NCBI RefSeq assembly: GCF_000144625.1 | Contig: NC_014376.1 | Span: forward strand, 2,728,001 to 2,792,000 | DNA: 64,000 nucleotides | Reading direction: 5' to 3' | Source: [Clostridium] saccharolyticum WM1 | Lineage (GTDB): Bacteria; Bacillota; Clostridia; Lachnospirales; Lachnospiraceae | Shown here: piece by piece, positions 1 through 8,557 of the stretch | How positions within the stretch are numbered: position 1 is the stretch's first letter | Layout: each line of letters begins with the position of its first letter | Program-made: the position numbers and the translations under genes | Notes under the pieces: generated by a model | What the model was told of the DNA's origin: nothing | The model's database searches: none | What the model saw: only the letters and a program-made list of their open reading frames with translations

Positions 1-190
1 TTCCTGACAGAGCACTTCTGAAAATGTTGAAATACTTAAACGCTTCTTCCTCGGGGAGGGATAGAAATGCCTCCTTCAGCTCCGTCCGTTTGTTCTTTTC
101 CGCGTCCACATAGCAGCCGCAGATCCGGCTGATGGCACAGTTGGCCGGAGTAAAAAGTTTCTTTATTTCGTTGGCTTCTTTCTTATTCAT
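1..190 (-). CDS. DUF4317 family protein, N-terminal fragment
   Basis: The first 63 codons of a minus-strand gene that runs out of the window. The start ATG is at 190, with an AGGAGA ribosome site about 10 bases upstream. The protein begins MNKKEANEIKKLF and continues with the TPANCAISRICGCYVD stretch that I recognise from DUF4317 proteins, which are common in Lachnospiraceae and other clostridia and have no settled function. Only the N-terminus is visible, so length and domain content cannot be judged. Confidence 0.72.
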   Translation of the reverse strand, partial: MNKKEANEIKKLFTPANCAISRICGCYVDAEKNKRTELKEAFLSLPEEEAFKYFNIFRSALSG

Positions 191-310
191 TCTACGGTCT
201 TCTCCTATTCTAAAGTAAAGCTGCAAAATAATACTAGAGCAAATCAGGACAGAAGTCAAGAATTGGTATTGCTAAAGCAGGCTCATTGTTTCTCCTCTCT
301 TTTCAATAGT

Positions 311-344
311 AAAAAGCTCACAGACCCAAGCCTGTGAGCTTTTT
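311..344. terminator. Intrinsic terminator after dfx
   Basis: Perfect 13-base inverted repeat (AAAAAGCTCACAG / CTGTGAGCTTTTT) with an 8-base loop. It lies 9 bases beyond the dfx stop. The A/T-ended arms give a U-run on both strands, so it could act in both directions. Confidence 0.85.
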
Positions 345-352
345 CACTTTTC

Positions 353-727
353 TTATTTATCTGCTTTCCATAATCCATGAAGATTACAGTATTCGTATGC
401 TGCAATTACTTCATCTCCATCGCAAAGCATGAATTCAGCGACCGGCTTCTCTCCCGGGCTCAATACCTTTCTCTGATTGCCCTGCTTGGTCTCTAATGCA
501 ATCCAGCCAATGAAATGTTCTGGAAGCATTGGATGCTCAACGGATCCAACAGTGACCTTCACATGCGGTCCGTCAATCTCAATAACAGGAACGTGTTTCT
601 CTGTTGCAGCATCTGTTGTATTGGCTACCAACTCATGCATATTTTCTCCGCAACATGTAATCGTACCACCTTTTTCCTCTACAACCGCCACAATATTACC
701 ACAACGGTTACACTTTAAAAACTTCAT
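353..727 (-). CDS. dfx: Desulfoferrodoxin (superoxide reductase, 2Fe type)
   Basis: Cytoplasmic superoxide reductase, which reduces superoxide to peroxide without making oxygen and is typical of anaerobes. Residues 1-36 form a desulforedoxin-like domain with the centre I cysteines C6, C9, C25 and C26. The rest is the neelaredoxin-like catalytic domain: E43-K44-H45, H65, H71, C114 and H117 match the glutamate, lysine, four histidines and cysteine of centre II. At 124 residues it is full length. An AAGGAGG site precedes the ATG, and it has its own promoter and terminator, so it is probably a single-gene unit. Confidence 0.95.
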   Translation of the reverse strand: MKFLKCNRCGNIVAVVEEKGGTITCCGENMHELVANTTDAATEKHVPVIEIDGPHVKVTVGSVEHPMLPEHFIGWIALETKQGNQRKVLSPGEKPVAEFMLCDGDEVIAAYEYCNLHGLWKADK

Positions 728-774
728 AGCAATAACCTCCTTCGTCTTTAGAATCCTTATTGAATTATATTCTC

Positions 775-803
775 AGTATACCATAAAATTCTATAATTTA
801 CAA
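775..803 (-). promoter_or_regulatory. Probable dfx promoter
   Basis: On the minus strand TTGTAA (803-798) and TATACT (780-775) are separated by 17 bases, close to the sigma-A consensus, about 50 bases upstream of the dfx start. Confidence 0.6.
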
Positions 804-820
804 TAGATCCCAATGCCATA

Positions 821-1585
821 TCACCTGCCGCATCTTTCCTGGTATTCTGAGGGCGAAACTCCTAAAAGCTTTTTAAACTGCACACTGAAATAGGCTGTGT
901 CCGAATACCCCACCTGGTCCGCCACCTCATACACCTTGACCCGGCAGTCCTTTAGCAGGGACATGGCTACCTGCATCCGGTAAAAAGTGAGGTAACTGGT
1001 AAAGGTATAATCCGTTTCCTTTTTCAGCACCCGGCTCAGATAGCCTTCGCTGATTTCCAGATATTCCGCCACCGTACTGATGGTAATATCCTCCTGATAA
1101 TGCTTCCTTATAAACCTGGTAGCTTCATCCACATATTTGTTTTTGGATTTTTTAACTGCATGGAAACGGAGCACCGGGGCAGCCGTCTCTTCTGCAGCCT
1201 TTTCCGTGCCCTGTTCCATTTGGCTTCTGATATGCAGAATGGCCTGCTCTAAATCTCCATCCTTTAAGGGCTTTAAAAGGTAATCACTGACCCCCAGGCG
1301 CAAGGCGCTTTGGGCGTACTTAAAATCCCCATAAGCGGTCAAAATAATGAACCTGGCTTTGCAGCCTTCTTCCCGTAACCTGGTAATCATCTCTACTCCA
1401 TCCATGCGGGGCATCTTCACATCTGTCACGATAATGTCCGGGGAGAGCCGCTTTGCCAGACAGACCCCCTCTTCCCCGTTGGCGGCCTCCCCCGCTATGA
1501 CACAGTCCAAGACTGCCCAGTTAATGGTCAAAATGATTCCCCTGCGAACCATGGTCTCATCTTCCACTACAATGACTTTATACAT
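821..1585 (-). CDS. Response regulator, YesN/AraC type (HptR-like)
   Basis: DNA-binding response regulator of 254 residues. The N-terminal receiver domain has the acidic pair E8-D9, phospho-acceptor D55 in TDVKMPRMDG and the conserved K105 in LKP. The C-terminal 100 residues are an AraC-type double helix-turn-helix (ISEGYLSRVLKKE; VGYSDTAYFSVQFKKLLGVSP). It overlaps the upstream kinase by 8 bases, so the two are translationally coupled partners. With the binding protein at 3293-4357 it forms a three-gene sensing module resembling staphylococcal HptARS; the likely target is the transporter operon starting near 10871. Target and ligand are inferred. Confidence 0.9.
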   Translation of the reverse strand: MYKVIVVEDETMVRRGIILTINWAVLDCVIAGEAANGEEGVCLAKRLSPDIIVTDVKMPRMDGVEMITRLREEGCKARFIILTAYGDFKYAQSALRLGVSDYLLKPLKDGDLEQAILHIRSQMEQGTEKAAEETAAPVLRFHAVKKSKNKYVDEATRFIRKHYQEDITISTVAEYLEISEGYLSRVLKKETDYTFTSYLTFYRMQVAMSLLKDCRVKVYEVADQVGYSDTAYFSVQFKKLLGVSPSEYQERCGR

Positions 1586-3296
1586 CCGAAACCTCCCTCT
1601 GGACAGGCAGCCTTAAAGCAATGGTAGTTCCCTCCTTGGTTACCTCCGCTCTGATCCCGTATTCCTGCCCGTAATATATTTTCAGTATACGGATCACATT
1701 GTAAAGACCCAGGTGTCCATCTCTTTTGAAAGGATTGTCACTATTGATCCAGTCTGCCATTTCCTGGTCCATGCCGCACCCATCATCTGTAATGGAAATG
1801 CTTAGCACCCCATCCTTCTGGTCTGCAAAAATGCAGATGTACCCATTCTCGCACCCATCCAATCCATGGATGATGGCATTCTCGACCAATGGCTGTAACA
1901 GCATTCTGGGGACCATACATTCCTCCAGCTGGTCCGGTATCTCTGTTTCATAGAGAAAACGTCCCGTAAAACGGATTTTTTGGATCTGTATGTAGCTTTC
2001 AATGGTTTCCAGCTCCTCTCTTAAGGTAATGAAGGGCCGGCTGGATATGCTTCTTCTCAGGATCACCGCCAGATTCTCCGCCAATATGGCGATTTCCGGG
2101 ATTTGATTGATCCTGGCATTCCATTTAATGGTATCCAGAGTATTATAGAGAAAATGCGGATTTAACTGGGTCTGATACAGCTTGATGGTGGTCTTGTTTA
2201 AATCCTTCTGCTTCTGGACGGTGTCTTCCAAGTATTTCTGCAGATCGCCTGTCATCTGGTTAAAGCTTTCCGTCAGCCGCCCCAGCTCATCCTGCCTGTT
2301 TGTATGAATACGGATGGATAAATCCCCCTTTTTTACCTTTGTCATGGCCTTATCCAACTGGCTCACAGGCTGGGCAATGCCTCTGGAGAGAGCACCGGAA
2401 ATTATCATACAGAGGATCAGCCCCAGTACCGATAAAAGAATGCTTACTGTGCCCATGGTTCGGATAGCTCCGGCACTGATTGGTGCGGAACGCCTTAAGA
2501 TAATATAGATTCCATGGGAAGGTTCCCTGGTCCATAAATATCTGGCAGATACTCCCCTCCCCTTTTCTCCTTCCTGTCCCGACACTCCGTGAAGGATGAT
2601 GTCGTTGATCTCCTCTTCCCCATACTCCGGCCTTGAGCAGTAAATGGGTCTCTGGTGGGAATCCAGCAGCAGGAACGTATCCCCGGAGGAATAAAATCCA
2701 TTGAACAGATTGTCGAAATTTTCCCGGGAAAAATCCAGAACTACGTACCCGGTCCTGGCTCCATGGGAATTTTCCAGGGAATAGGCTCCCTGCATCAGAA
2801 CATTTTTATCTGTTCCCGGAAGATAAGGATCGGTCCTGTAATAGGTAATTTCTCTCGCACCCTGGGCTTTCCTTAACAGCCCCCAATGGACGGGGAGCGC
2901 ACTGTTTTTGAAACCAGTATCCGTTGTAAAACGAAGCTTGCCGCCGGAATCATATATGCTGAACTGGGCACTGCTGTATATTTCCTGAACCGCCTGATAT
3001 AAGGATAGGTACAAATCCTTCTGCATTTCAATGGCATCGTTGTCGATCATAACCCTGGCTGCTGTACCGTCTTGTGTAAACGCCTCACAGGCTTTCTCAC
3101 AGTTTTCAAATAACTGGGTCAGCTTTGTGCTAACCTCCTCCAGCCGCCGGTTTCCCTCCACAGCCATCTGCCGGTTAATGGATGCGGTAAAAAGCCTGGT
3201 CACTACCACACTTGAAAAGGTGAGGGGCACCAGTGCTACCAGCAGACAGCCGAAAAACACCCGTGTTTTAAAAGAGAACCTTCGGTACCAATTCAT
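1578..3296 (-). CDS. Sensor histidine kinase, YesM/LytS type (HptS-like)
   Basis: Membrane histidine kinase of 572 residues. There is a transmembrane helix near residues 13-33, an extracellular sensor region of about 240 residues, a second helix near 280-303 and then HAMP. The His_kinase domain has the phospho-acceptor His in LNPHFLYNTL, and the HATPase_c domain has QPLVENAIIHG and DDGCGM. This architecture is typical of kinases paired with AraC-type regulators. It overlaps the upstream binding-protein gene by 4 bases (ATGA) and the downstream regulator by 8. That tight coupling suggests the kinase reads the ligand through the lipoprotein. Confidence 0.9.
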   Translation of the reverse strand: MNWYRRFSFKTRVFFGCLLVALVPLTFSSVVVTRLFTASINRQMAVEGNRRLEEVSTKLTQLFENCEKACEAFTQDGTAARVMIDNDAIEMQKDLYLSLYQAVQEIYSSAQFSIYDSGGKLRFTTDTGFKNSALPVHWGLLRKAQGAREITYYRTDPYLPGTDKNVLMQGAYSLENSHGARTGYVVLDFSRENFDNLFNGFYSSGDTFLLLDSHQRPIYCSRPEYGEEEINDIILHGVSGQEGEKGRGVSARYLWTREPSHGIYIILRRSAPISAGAIRTMGTVSILLSVLGLILCMIISGALSRGIAQPVSQLDKAMTKVKKGDLSIRIHTNRQDELGRLTESFNQMTGDLQKYLEDTVQKQKDLNKTTIKLYQTQLNPHFLYNTLDTIKWNARINQIPEIAILAENLAVILRRSISSRPFITLREELETIESYIQIQKIRFTGRFLYETEIPDQLEECMVPRMLLQPLVENAIIHGLDGCENGYICIFADQKDGVLSISITDDGCGMDQEMADWINSDNPFKRDGHLGLYNVIRILKIYYGQEYGIRAEVTKEGTTIALRLPVQREVSDV

Positions 3297-4357
3297 CCTC
3301 CGGACCTCCTTTTGTAAAGAGACAGGGCCTCATTCCATTGTTTCAGAATTTCCTCCTTTTTCCGAGACAGCTCCTTTCCATCCATATCAATAATCTGGAG
3401 CCTGCTGACAGGAGAAAGTCCGGGAAAAGGAGGTACATCCAGCCGCACGGAGCGCCGGTTTAAATCAGAAACAAGGATCATCTGGGCATCCTTGCTGACC
3501 GTGAAATCCAAAAAACGCCTGGCCGTCTCCGGGTGGTTACAGCCGTTTACGATAGCCGTTCCATCCGGCAGTACCGTGGTCCCCTCTTTCGGGTAAATGT
3601 AATCCACATCTGCTCCTCCGGACCGCAGAGCCTGGGCCGCCCCCTCTATGGTAACCCCCAGGGAATACTTACCATCCATAATGCCGGAATTCACCTCCGA
3701 TAAACTGGACAAATACCCGTATTCCAGGTTTTCTGCCAGCTGTTCCATATAGTCTCCTTCTCCCTGGTAGGTATAAACGGCCGTAGCCAGAGCCGAGGAA
3801 TAGATATCTGACCGGCCGGGATCCATAAAAGCTACCCGGCCTTTCCATCTTGGCTCCAACAGGCTGGTCCAGCCTGCAGGCACCTCCCGGTATGTCACCA
3901 CATTGGTGTTATACATGATGACCAGGGGGCAGGCGGAAAAGCCGGTCCATTTATGATCTCCGGACCGGAACGCCCCGGCTATGGATGGGATTTCAGAGCT
4001 TTCGTAAGCCTGCCAGTATTCCTTTTTCTCTTCCAGCGTCTCAATTCCCACCCCAAATATCACATCCCAGGTCACTCCTGCATCACCGTATGGACCGGTG
4101 CTGTCCTCCAAGGTTCTTAAAAGATCCTCCACAGACCCGGTTTCCACTTTTACGTTCAAGCCTGTACGCTCCTCAAACTCCTTGACCACAGGTTCACAGA
4201 TTTCTTTCTCCTGGACTGTGTAAATCACCAGATCCGCCTGGGAAAGCATCGGCTGTTTCCCTGCTTTTGGCTGGCAGGAAGTCAGCAGAACGCAGCAAAT
4301 AAGGGACAGCCCCCAGAACACGGGAGATTTTCCCTTGATCCCTTCAGAATGTTTCAT
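3293..4357 (-). CDS. Lipoprotein solute-binding protein, probable sensor subunit (HptA-like)
   Basis: Extracellular solute-binding protein of the iron/phosphosugar class, 354 residues. A signal sequence ends in the lipobox LTSC near residue 28, so it should be anchored on the outer face of the membrane. The body has family motifs such as YTVQEKE, WDVIFGVG, MYNTNVV and ATAVYTYQGEGDY. It is a divergent paralogue of the transporter's binding protein at 9747-10871 but is linked to a histidine kinase and not to a permease. I therefore infer a sensing role, as for HptA in Staphylococcus. The start is supported by AGGAGG 7 bases upstream. Confidence 0.85.
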   Translation of the reverse strand: MKHSEGIKGKSPVFWGLSLICCVLLTSCQPKAGKQPMLSQADLVIYTVQEKEICEPVVKEFEERTGLNVKVETGSVEDLLRTLEDSTGPYGDAGVTWDVIFGVGIETLEEKKEYWQAYESSEIPSIAGAFRSGDHKWTGFSACPLVIMYNTNVVTYREVPAGWTSLLEPRWKGRVAFMDPGRSDIYSSALATAVYTYQGEGDYMEQLAENLEYGYLSSLSEVNSGIMDGKYSLGVTIEGAAQALRSGGADVDYIYPKEGTTVLPDGTAIVNGCNHPETARRFLDFTVSKDAQMILVSDLNRRSVRLDVPPFPGLSPVSRLQIIDMDGKELSRKKEEILKQWNEALSLYKRRSGG

Positions 4358-4449
4358 AGCCGCCTCCTCTCCTGCCCTCTATATGGCTTCCTTTTATCCA
4401 TTATACCAATAATAATCTCATTTTTCCATGGGCAAAAGGCTTCCTTTAT

Positions 4450-4462
4450 GGTAAACTTTACC
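4450..4462. promoter_or_regulatory. Palindrome in divergent promoter region
   Basis: GGTAAA-C-TTTACC, a perfect 6+1+6 palindrome between the divergently transcribed lipoprotein gene and the PP2C-like gene, 26 bases before the latter's ATG. It is a possible operator; no bound protein is known. Confidence 0.35.
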
Positions 4463-4487
4463 TAATAGACAACTGGAGGTGCCTGCC

Positions 4488-5333
4488 ATGGCAGTACATA
4501 TTATAGAACAATCCATAATCCCAAAACAAGCCGGAAGCTGCCTATGCGAGGATGGATTGTTTGTAAACGAGAACTTTATCGCCGTAATCGACGGCGTAAC
4601 AAGCAAAGGGGTCCTTCCCTGGCCAGAATCCCCTGCGCCCGGCGGTGAAAGCATGACCAGCGGCCGCTATGCAAAAGAGGTACTCCTGAAAGCCTTAAGC
4701 ACCTTGCCCCCTGCTATAGACGGGGCCGGTGCCATGGATTATTTAAACGAAGCTCTGGCCCGGGCCTGCGGTGCACGCCGTTCCATCCTGATGGAAAAGC
4801 CGGAAGAACGCCTGCAGGCCGTGATCATCCTGTACAGTCTCCACCACAGGGAGGTATGGGCCTTTGGTGATTGTCAGTGTCTCATTAACGGACGCCATTA
4901 CCACCACGGCAAAGCCTTGGACAGCCTGCTTTCAGAGGTCAGAAGCCTTTATATTCAGACGGAGCTGCTTTTAGGCAGGTCGGAAGCATCTCTTTCCGGT
5001 CATGATACCGGAAGGGAATACATCCTTCCCCTCCTGCGCCGCCAGCTTCTTTTCGCCAATGAGGAATCTGTCTATGGATATGATGTACTAAACGGTTTTC
5101 CCATTCAGCCGGAGCATGTCATCATCTATCCTGTCCCCCCTCGTTCCCGGTTAGTTCTGGCAAGTGACGGCTATCCTGTCCTTAAGGAGACTCTGGCGGA
5201 AAGCGAGGCTGCTCTCAGGGATCTCATAGAAAAAGATCCCCTTTGCTTTCGGGAAAATAAAGGCACTAAAGGGCTGGTTAAAGGAAATGACAGCTTTGAT
5301 GACCGCACCTATATCTGCTTCGACGCATTATAA
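4488..5333 (+). CDS. PP2C-like protein phosphatase domain protein
   Basis: Soluble protein of 281 residues. Short motifs resemble the metal-binding stretches of PP2C/PPM Ser/Thr phosphatases: AVIDGVTSKG near residue 36, WAFGDCQCLI near 125, VLASDGYPVL near 229 and SFDDRTYICF at the C-terminus. The aspartates of these motifs are present, but the spacing is divergent, so activity is not assured. An upstream in-frame GTG (4479) is unlikely to be the start because it overlaps the GGAGGT ribosome site; the ATG at 4488 has correct spacing. It stands alone on the plus strand inside a minus-strand sugar-phosphate locus. No partner kinase is visible. Confidence 0.72.
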   Translation: MAVHIIEQSIIPKQAGSCLCEDGLFVNENFIAVIDGVTSKGVLPWPESPAPGGESMTSGRYAKEVLLKALSTLPPAIDGAGAMDYLNEALARACGARRSILMEKPEERLQAVIILYSLHHREVWAFGDCQCLINGRHYHHGKALDSLLSEVRSLYIQTELLLGRSEASLSGHDTGREYILPLLRRQLLFANEESVYGYDVLNGFPIQPEHVIIYPVPPRSRLVLASDGYPVLKETLAESEAALRDLIEKDPLCFRENKGTKGLVKGNDSFDDRTYICFDAL

Positions 5334-5347
5334 AGAAAGAACAGACG

Positions 5348-5389
5348 GGCTGCTGCAAAAAGTAATGACTTTTTGCAGCAGCCTTTTTA
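5348..5389. terminator. Intrinsic terminator
   Basis: A 16-base perfect stem (GGCTGCTGCAAAAAGT / ACTTTTTGCAGCAGCC) with a 4-base loop and a T run. It lies between the convergent PP2C-like gene and the phosphohexomutase gene and serves the plus strand best. Confidence 0.85.
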
Positions 5390-5394
5390 TTTTC

Positions 5395-6843
5395 CTATCC
5401 CTCCTGTAAACCCAAATACTCCTCAAACAAACTGCACACGCTTACAGAATCCGCCTCTGCCTCCATCTCGCAAAAAATCCGCAGCAGAGGCTCTGTGCCG
5501 GAGAATCTTGCAATCACCCAGCCGCCGTTTTTAAAGTAAACCTTACAGCCATCTTCATAAGAAATCTTTTTAATCTCAAAAGGAAGCTGGGGAAGCTCCC
5601 GGTCAAGCATAAGAATCCGGTTGATTCTCTCCTTTTCCCCGGTTGTAAAACGGTAATCCCGCTCCGTCATATGGATTGCCCCGTACTCCCGGCGGATGTC
5701 TGCAGCAATCTCAGACAGCTTTTTCCCGGATACGGCCATCATTTCGATGAGAAGAGAGGCAGCATAGATTCCATCCTTACCATGAATATGTCCCTTGACC
5801 GTAAGGCCTCCCGAAGACTCCCCTCCAATGATGGCATCTGTCTCCTGCATCTTTGCGGATACAAACTTAAACCCCACGGGTACCTCATAACATTTCTGCC
5901 CGAAGCTTTCTGCCACACGGTCCAGGACATGGGTGGTGGAAAGGCTGCGAACCGCCGGTCCCCGCCAGCCTTTGTATTTTAAAAGATAATAATACAGCAT
6001 TACCAAAATATTATTGGCATGAAGATAGCGGCCCTGATCGTCTATGACACCCAGCCTGTCCGCATCTCCATCCGTGGCGATCCCAATATCACAGTATCGG
6101 TCCAGCACATAATTCTGTAAACTCCGCAAGGTCTGCTCTGTAGGTGCAGGCATTTTTCCTCCGAACAGGGTGTCATGCCGGTCGTTAATGGTTTCAATGG
6201 TACATCTGGCAACGGAAAGAATGGTGCTTAAGGCTGTCAGGCTCACTCCGTACATAGGGTCAATGGCAACCCGGAAATCCCGGGAGCGTATGGCATCCAT
6301 GTCAATGACGGAAATAATATTATCCAGATATTCGTTTAATGGATTGATTTCTTCCACTATGCCCTTTTTTACCAGTTCCAGATAAGAGGTTGGCGGCATC
6401 TTTCCGGATTCCTCTTGATTTGGCTGGTATATGTTCTCTGCTTCCATCAGATATTCTTCAATATTCCCGGTCTGACTCTCATCTGCATCACGTCCTCCAT
6501 AAGTAAACACCTTGATCCCATTATAAATGGCTGGATTATGACTGGCCGTTACCATCATACCGTAGCTTAGCCGGTGTTTCATCACATAAAACATAATAAG
6601 GGGAGTGGGGGAACTGCGGTTTATGAAAAATACCCTGATACCCTGATTTCCAAATATCTCACAGGCCCATATGACCGCCTCTTTTGACAGGAAGCGTCTG
6701 TCATATCCTATGACAATCCCTTCTTTTTCTTTTTTTTCCGCTTTCATTTTAAGGCTGACGGCAAGGGCCAGCTTCTGAATGTTTTCTTTTGTAAATTCTT
6801 CTCCGATAATGGCTCTCCAGCCTCCGGTGCCAAATGTTACCAT
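5395..6843 (-). CDS. Phosphoglucomutase/phosphomannomutase family protein
   Basis: Alpha-D-phosphohexomutase of 482 residues, interconverting hexose 1- and 6-phosphates in the cytosol. The active-site serine is S101 in TASHNP, the metal loop is DGDADRLG, the sugar loop is GGESSGG and the phosphate loop near the C-terminus is RFSGTEPLLR. All four family signatures are intact. The gene lies 61 bases downstream of an AfuABC-type transporter on the same strand, with only a weak hairpin between, so it is probably co-transcribed. The pairing suggests that the imported solute is a sugar phosphate. Glucose versus mannose specificity cannot be read from sequence. Confidence 0.9.
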   Translation of the reverse strand: MVTFGTGGWRAIIGEEFTKENIQKLALAVSLKMKAEKKEKEGIVIGYDRRFLSKEAVIWACEIFGNQGIRVFFINRSSPTPLIMFYVMKHRLSYGMMVTASHNPAIYNGIKVFTYGGRDADESQTGNIEEYLMEAENIYQPNQEESGKMPPTSYLELVKKGIVEEINPLNEYLDNIISVIDMDAIRSRDFRVAIDPMYGVSLTALSTILSVARCTIETINDRHDTLFGGKMPAPTEQTLRSLQNYVLDRYCDIGIATDGDADRLGVIDDQGRYLHANNILVMLYYYLLKYKGWRGPAVRSLSTTHVLDRVAESFGQKCYEVPVGFKFVSAKMQETDAIIGGESSGGLTVKGHIHGKDGIYAASLLIEMMAVSGKKLSEIAADIRREYGAIHMTERDYRFTTGEKERINRILMLDRELPQLPFEIKKISYEDGCKVYFKNGGWVIARFSGTEPLLRIFCEMEAEADSVSVCSLFEEYLGLQEG

Positions 6844-6869
6844 CCTTTGTATTCCTCCTTTTTAAAATA

Positions 6870-6897
6870 CCCAAAGCCTTCGAAAGAAAACTTTGGG
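6870..6897 (-). terminator. Weak intergenic hairpin
   Basis: CCCAAAG / CTTTGGG with a 14-base loop between the permease and mutase genes. On the minus strand it is followed by TATTTTAAAA. It looks like an attenuating or mRNA-processing hairpin more than a full terminator. Confidence 0.35.
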
Positions 6898-6904
6898 CGG
6901 ATTG

Positions 6905-8557
6905 TTATACAACTGAAACTCTCCCCTTGCTTACTTTTAAGAAAATAAGAAGGGATATAACCGTACTGACGGTCAGTATAGAGGCCAGTGCCGCTGCAGT
7001 ACCATAGCTGTTTCGGACAACCTCCGTATAGATGGCCACGGATATGGTACTTGTTTTGCCGCCGTAAAGCATAACACTGGAGGACAGCTCATTGATGCAG
7101 GTGATCCAGCTTAATATTGCTCCTGACAGGATGCCAGGGGCCATGAGCCTTGCAGTAACCTTGGCAAAGGTTTTCATAGGGGACACGCCCAGGCTGATGG
7201 AGGCCTCCTCCACGCTGGGATCCATCTGCTGCAGAAATGCGCTTCCCGACCGCACCGTATAGGGCAGCTTCCTTACTACAAATGCTATAATCATAATAAC
7301 AGCCGTTCCTGTAAGGATCAATGGCCGCTTATTAAATGCCACGATCAGGCTGATGCCCAGTACGGCGCCCGGAATAACAAAGGGAAACATAATAAGTAGA
7401 TCCATCAGCTGTCCTGCAATTCCTTTCTGCCGCACCACGATGTAGGATATCAGCATGCCCAGCACGATTATAAACACAATGGCTGATGCAGAAAACAAAA
7501 ACGTATTCCGGATATTGGTCCAAAGCCTGTTAAAAATCGTCACATAGCTTTCTATGCTGAAGCCCTTCTTAAAGCCTGTAAAATCGTTTTTTACAAAGCT
7601 GCTGACCACCACTACGATCTGGGGAAGAATGCCGATAAAGGTTACCAGCATAACGGGCAATGTTACCAGAAACCGTTTTAAACCGTGAAGCTGTTCTTCC
7701 TTCGGCGGTCTCATGGCTGTCATGACATAATTTTTTCTGGTTACAAAATATTTTTGAAGCAAAAGCACCGTAGTGGAACAGAGCACCACAATCACGGATA
7801 AGGCACTGGCTAAATGAGCATTTCCGCCGATCTCGCTCATATATTCGTTGTATACCAGCACAGGAAGAACCATGTAGCCTTCACCGATAAGCATGGGAGT
7901 ACCAAAGTCCGCAAGGCTGGTCATGAATACCATAATGGCTCCGGCAGCAATGGAAGGCAGAATGACCGGTATGGTAATGGTCATAAGCCTGCGCAGCTTG
8001 TTGCTTCCCAGATTCTCTGCTGCTTCCTCAAGGCTTGAGTCAATGCTGCCCATTGCTCCTGACGTATATAAGTACACATAAGGAAACAGTTTAAACGTGA
8101 AAACAAGAATAATGCCCAGCTTTCCATAAATGCCGGGAAGATGGATTCCGATTCCTTCAAAAAACCGTGTCACAAAGCCTGCACGCCCGAACAGCATGAT
8201 CCAGCTGTAAGCGCCGATAAAGGGCGGACTCATAAGGCTCATTATGATAAATATGTGAATAAAACGCTTTCCAAAAACGTTGTATCTGGACATGAGATAG
8301 GCCATGGGCACCCCTACGGCCAGTGTCGTAGCCGTGGTGACAATGGAGACGAACAGGCTTCGCCCAAGAGAGGAATAATAATACTTCTTTGTAAAGAACC
8401 GGATGTAGTTCTCAAGAGTGAAGCCTTCCACCTTGCCGGAAAAAAAACTTCGGGTGATCAGGGTGCAGAATGGATAAATCAAAAACAGCAGCATAAAACC
8501 AACTACCACCACTTTTACCCAGAACCAGAAGTCCAGCTTCCTTCCTTTCTTTACCAT
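6905..8557 (-). CDS. ABC transporter permease, fused double-permease (AfuB/FbpB type)
   Basis: Inner-membrane permease of 550 residues with two homologous halves, each of about six helices, as in FbpB/AfuB proteins. Each half carries an EAA coupling loop: EEAAENLGSNKLRRL near residue 185 and EEASISLGVSPMKTF near 460. It overlaps the ATPase gene by 7 bases and is followed by the phosphohexomutase. The family is often annotated as ferric iron permease. Actinobacillus AfuABC of the same family takes up hexose phosphates, which fits this neighbourhood better. The substrate is inferred. Confidence 0.88.
   Translation of the reverse strand: MVKKGRKLDFWFWVKVVVVGFMLLFLIYPFCTLITRSFFSGKVEGFTLENYIRFFTKKYYYSSLGRSLFVSIVTTATTLAVGVPMAYLMSRYNVFGKRFIHIFIIMSLMSPPFIGAYSWIMLFGRAGFVTRFFEGIGIHLPGIYGKLGIILVFTFKLFPYVYLYTSGAMGSIDSSLEEAAENLGSNKLRRLMTITIPVILPSIAAGAIMVFMTSLADFGTPMLIGEGYMVLPVLVYNEYMSEIGGNAHLASALSVIVVLCSTTVLLLQKYFVTRKNYVMTAMRPPKEEQLHGLKRFLVTLPVMLVTFIGILPQIVVVVSSFVKNDFTGFKKGFSIESYVTIFNRLWTNIRNTFLFSASAIVFIIVLGMLISYIVVRQKGIAGQLMDLLIMFPFVIPGAVLGISLIVAFNKRPLILTGTAVIMIIAFVVRKLPYTVRSGSAFLQQMDPSVEEASISLGVSPMKTFAKVTARLMAPGILSGAILSWITCINELSSSVMLYGGKTSTISVAIYTEVVRNSYGTAAALASILTVSTVISLLIFLKVSKGRVSVV

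Noticed and set aside
477..806. Plus-strand frames opposite desulfoferrodoxin
   Set aside because: Shadow frames; the minus-strand protein has all metal ligands of the family.
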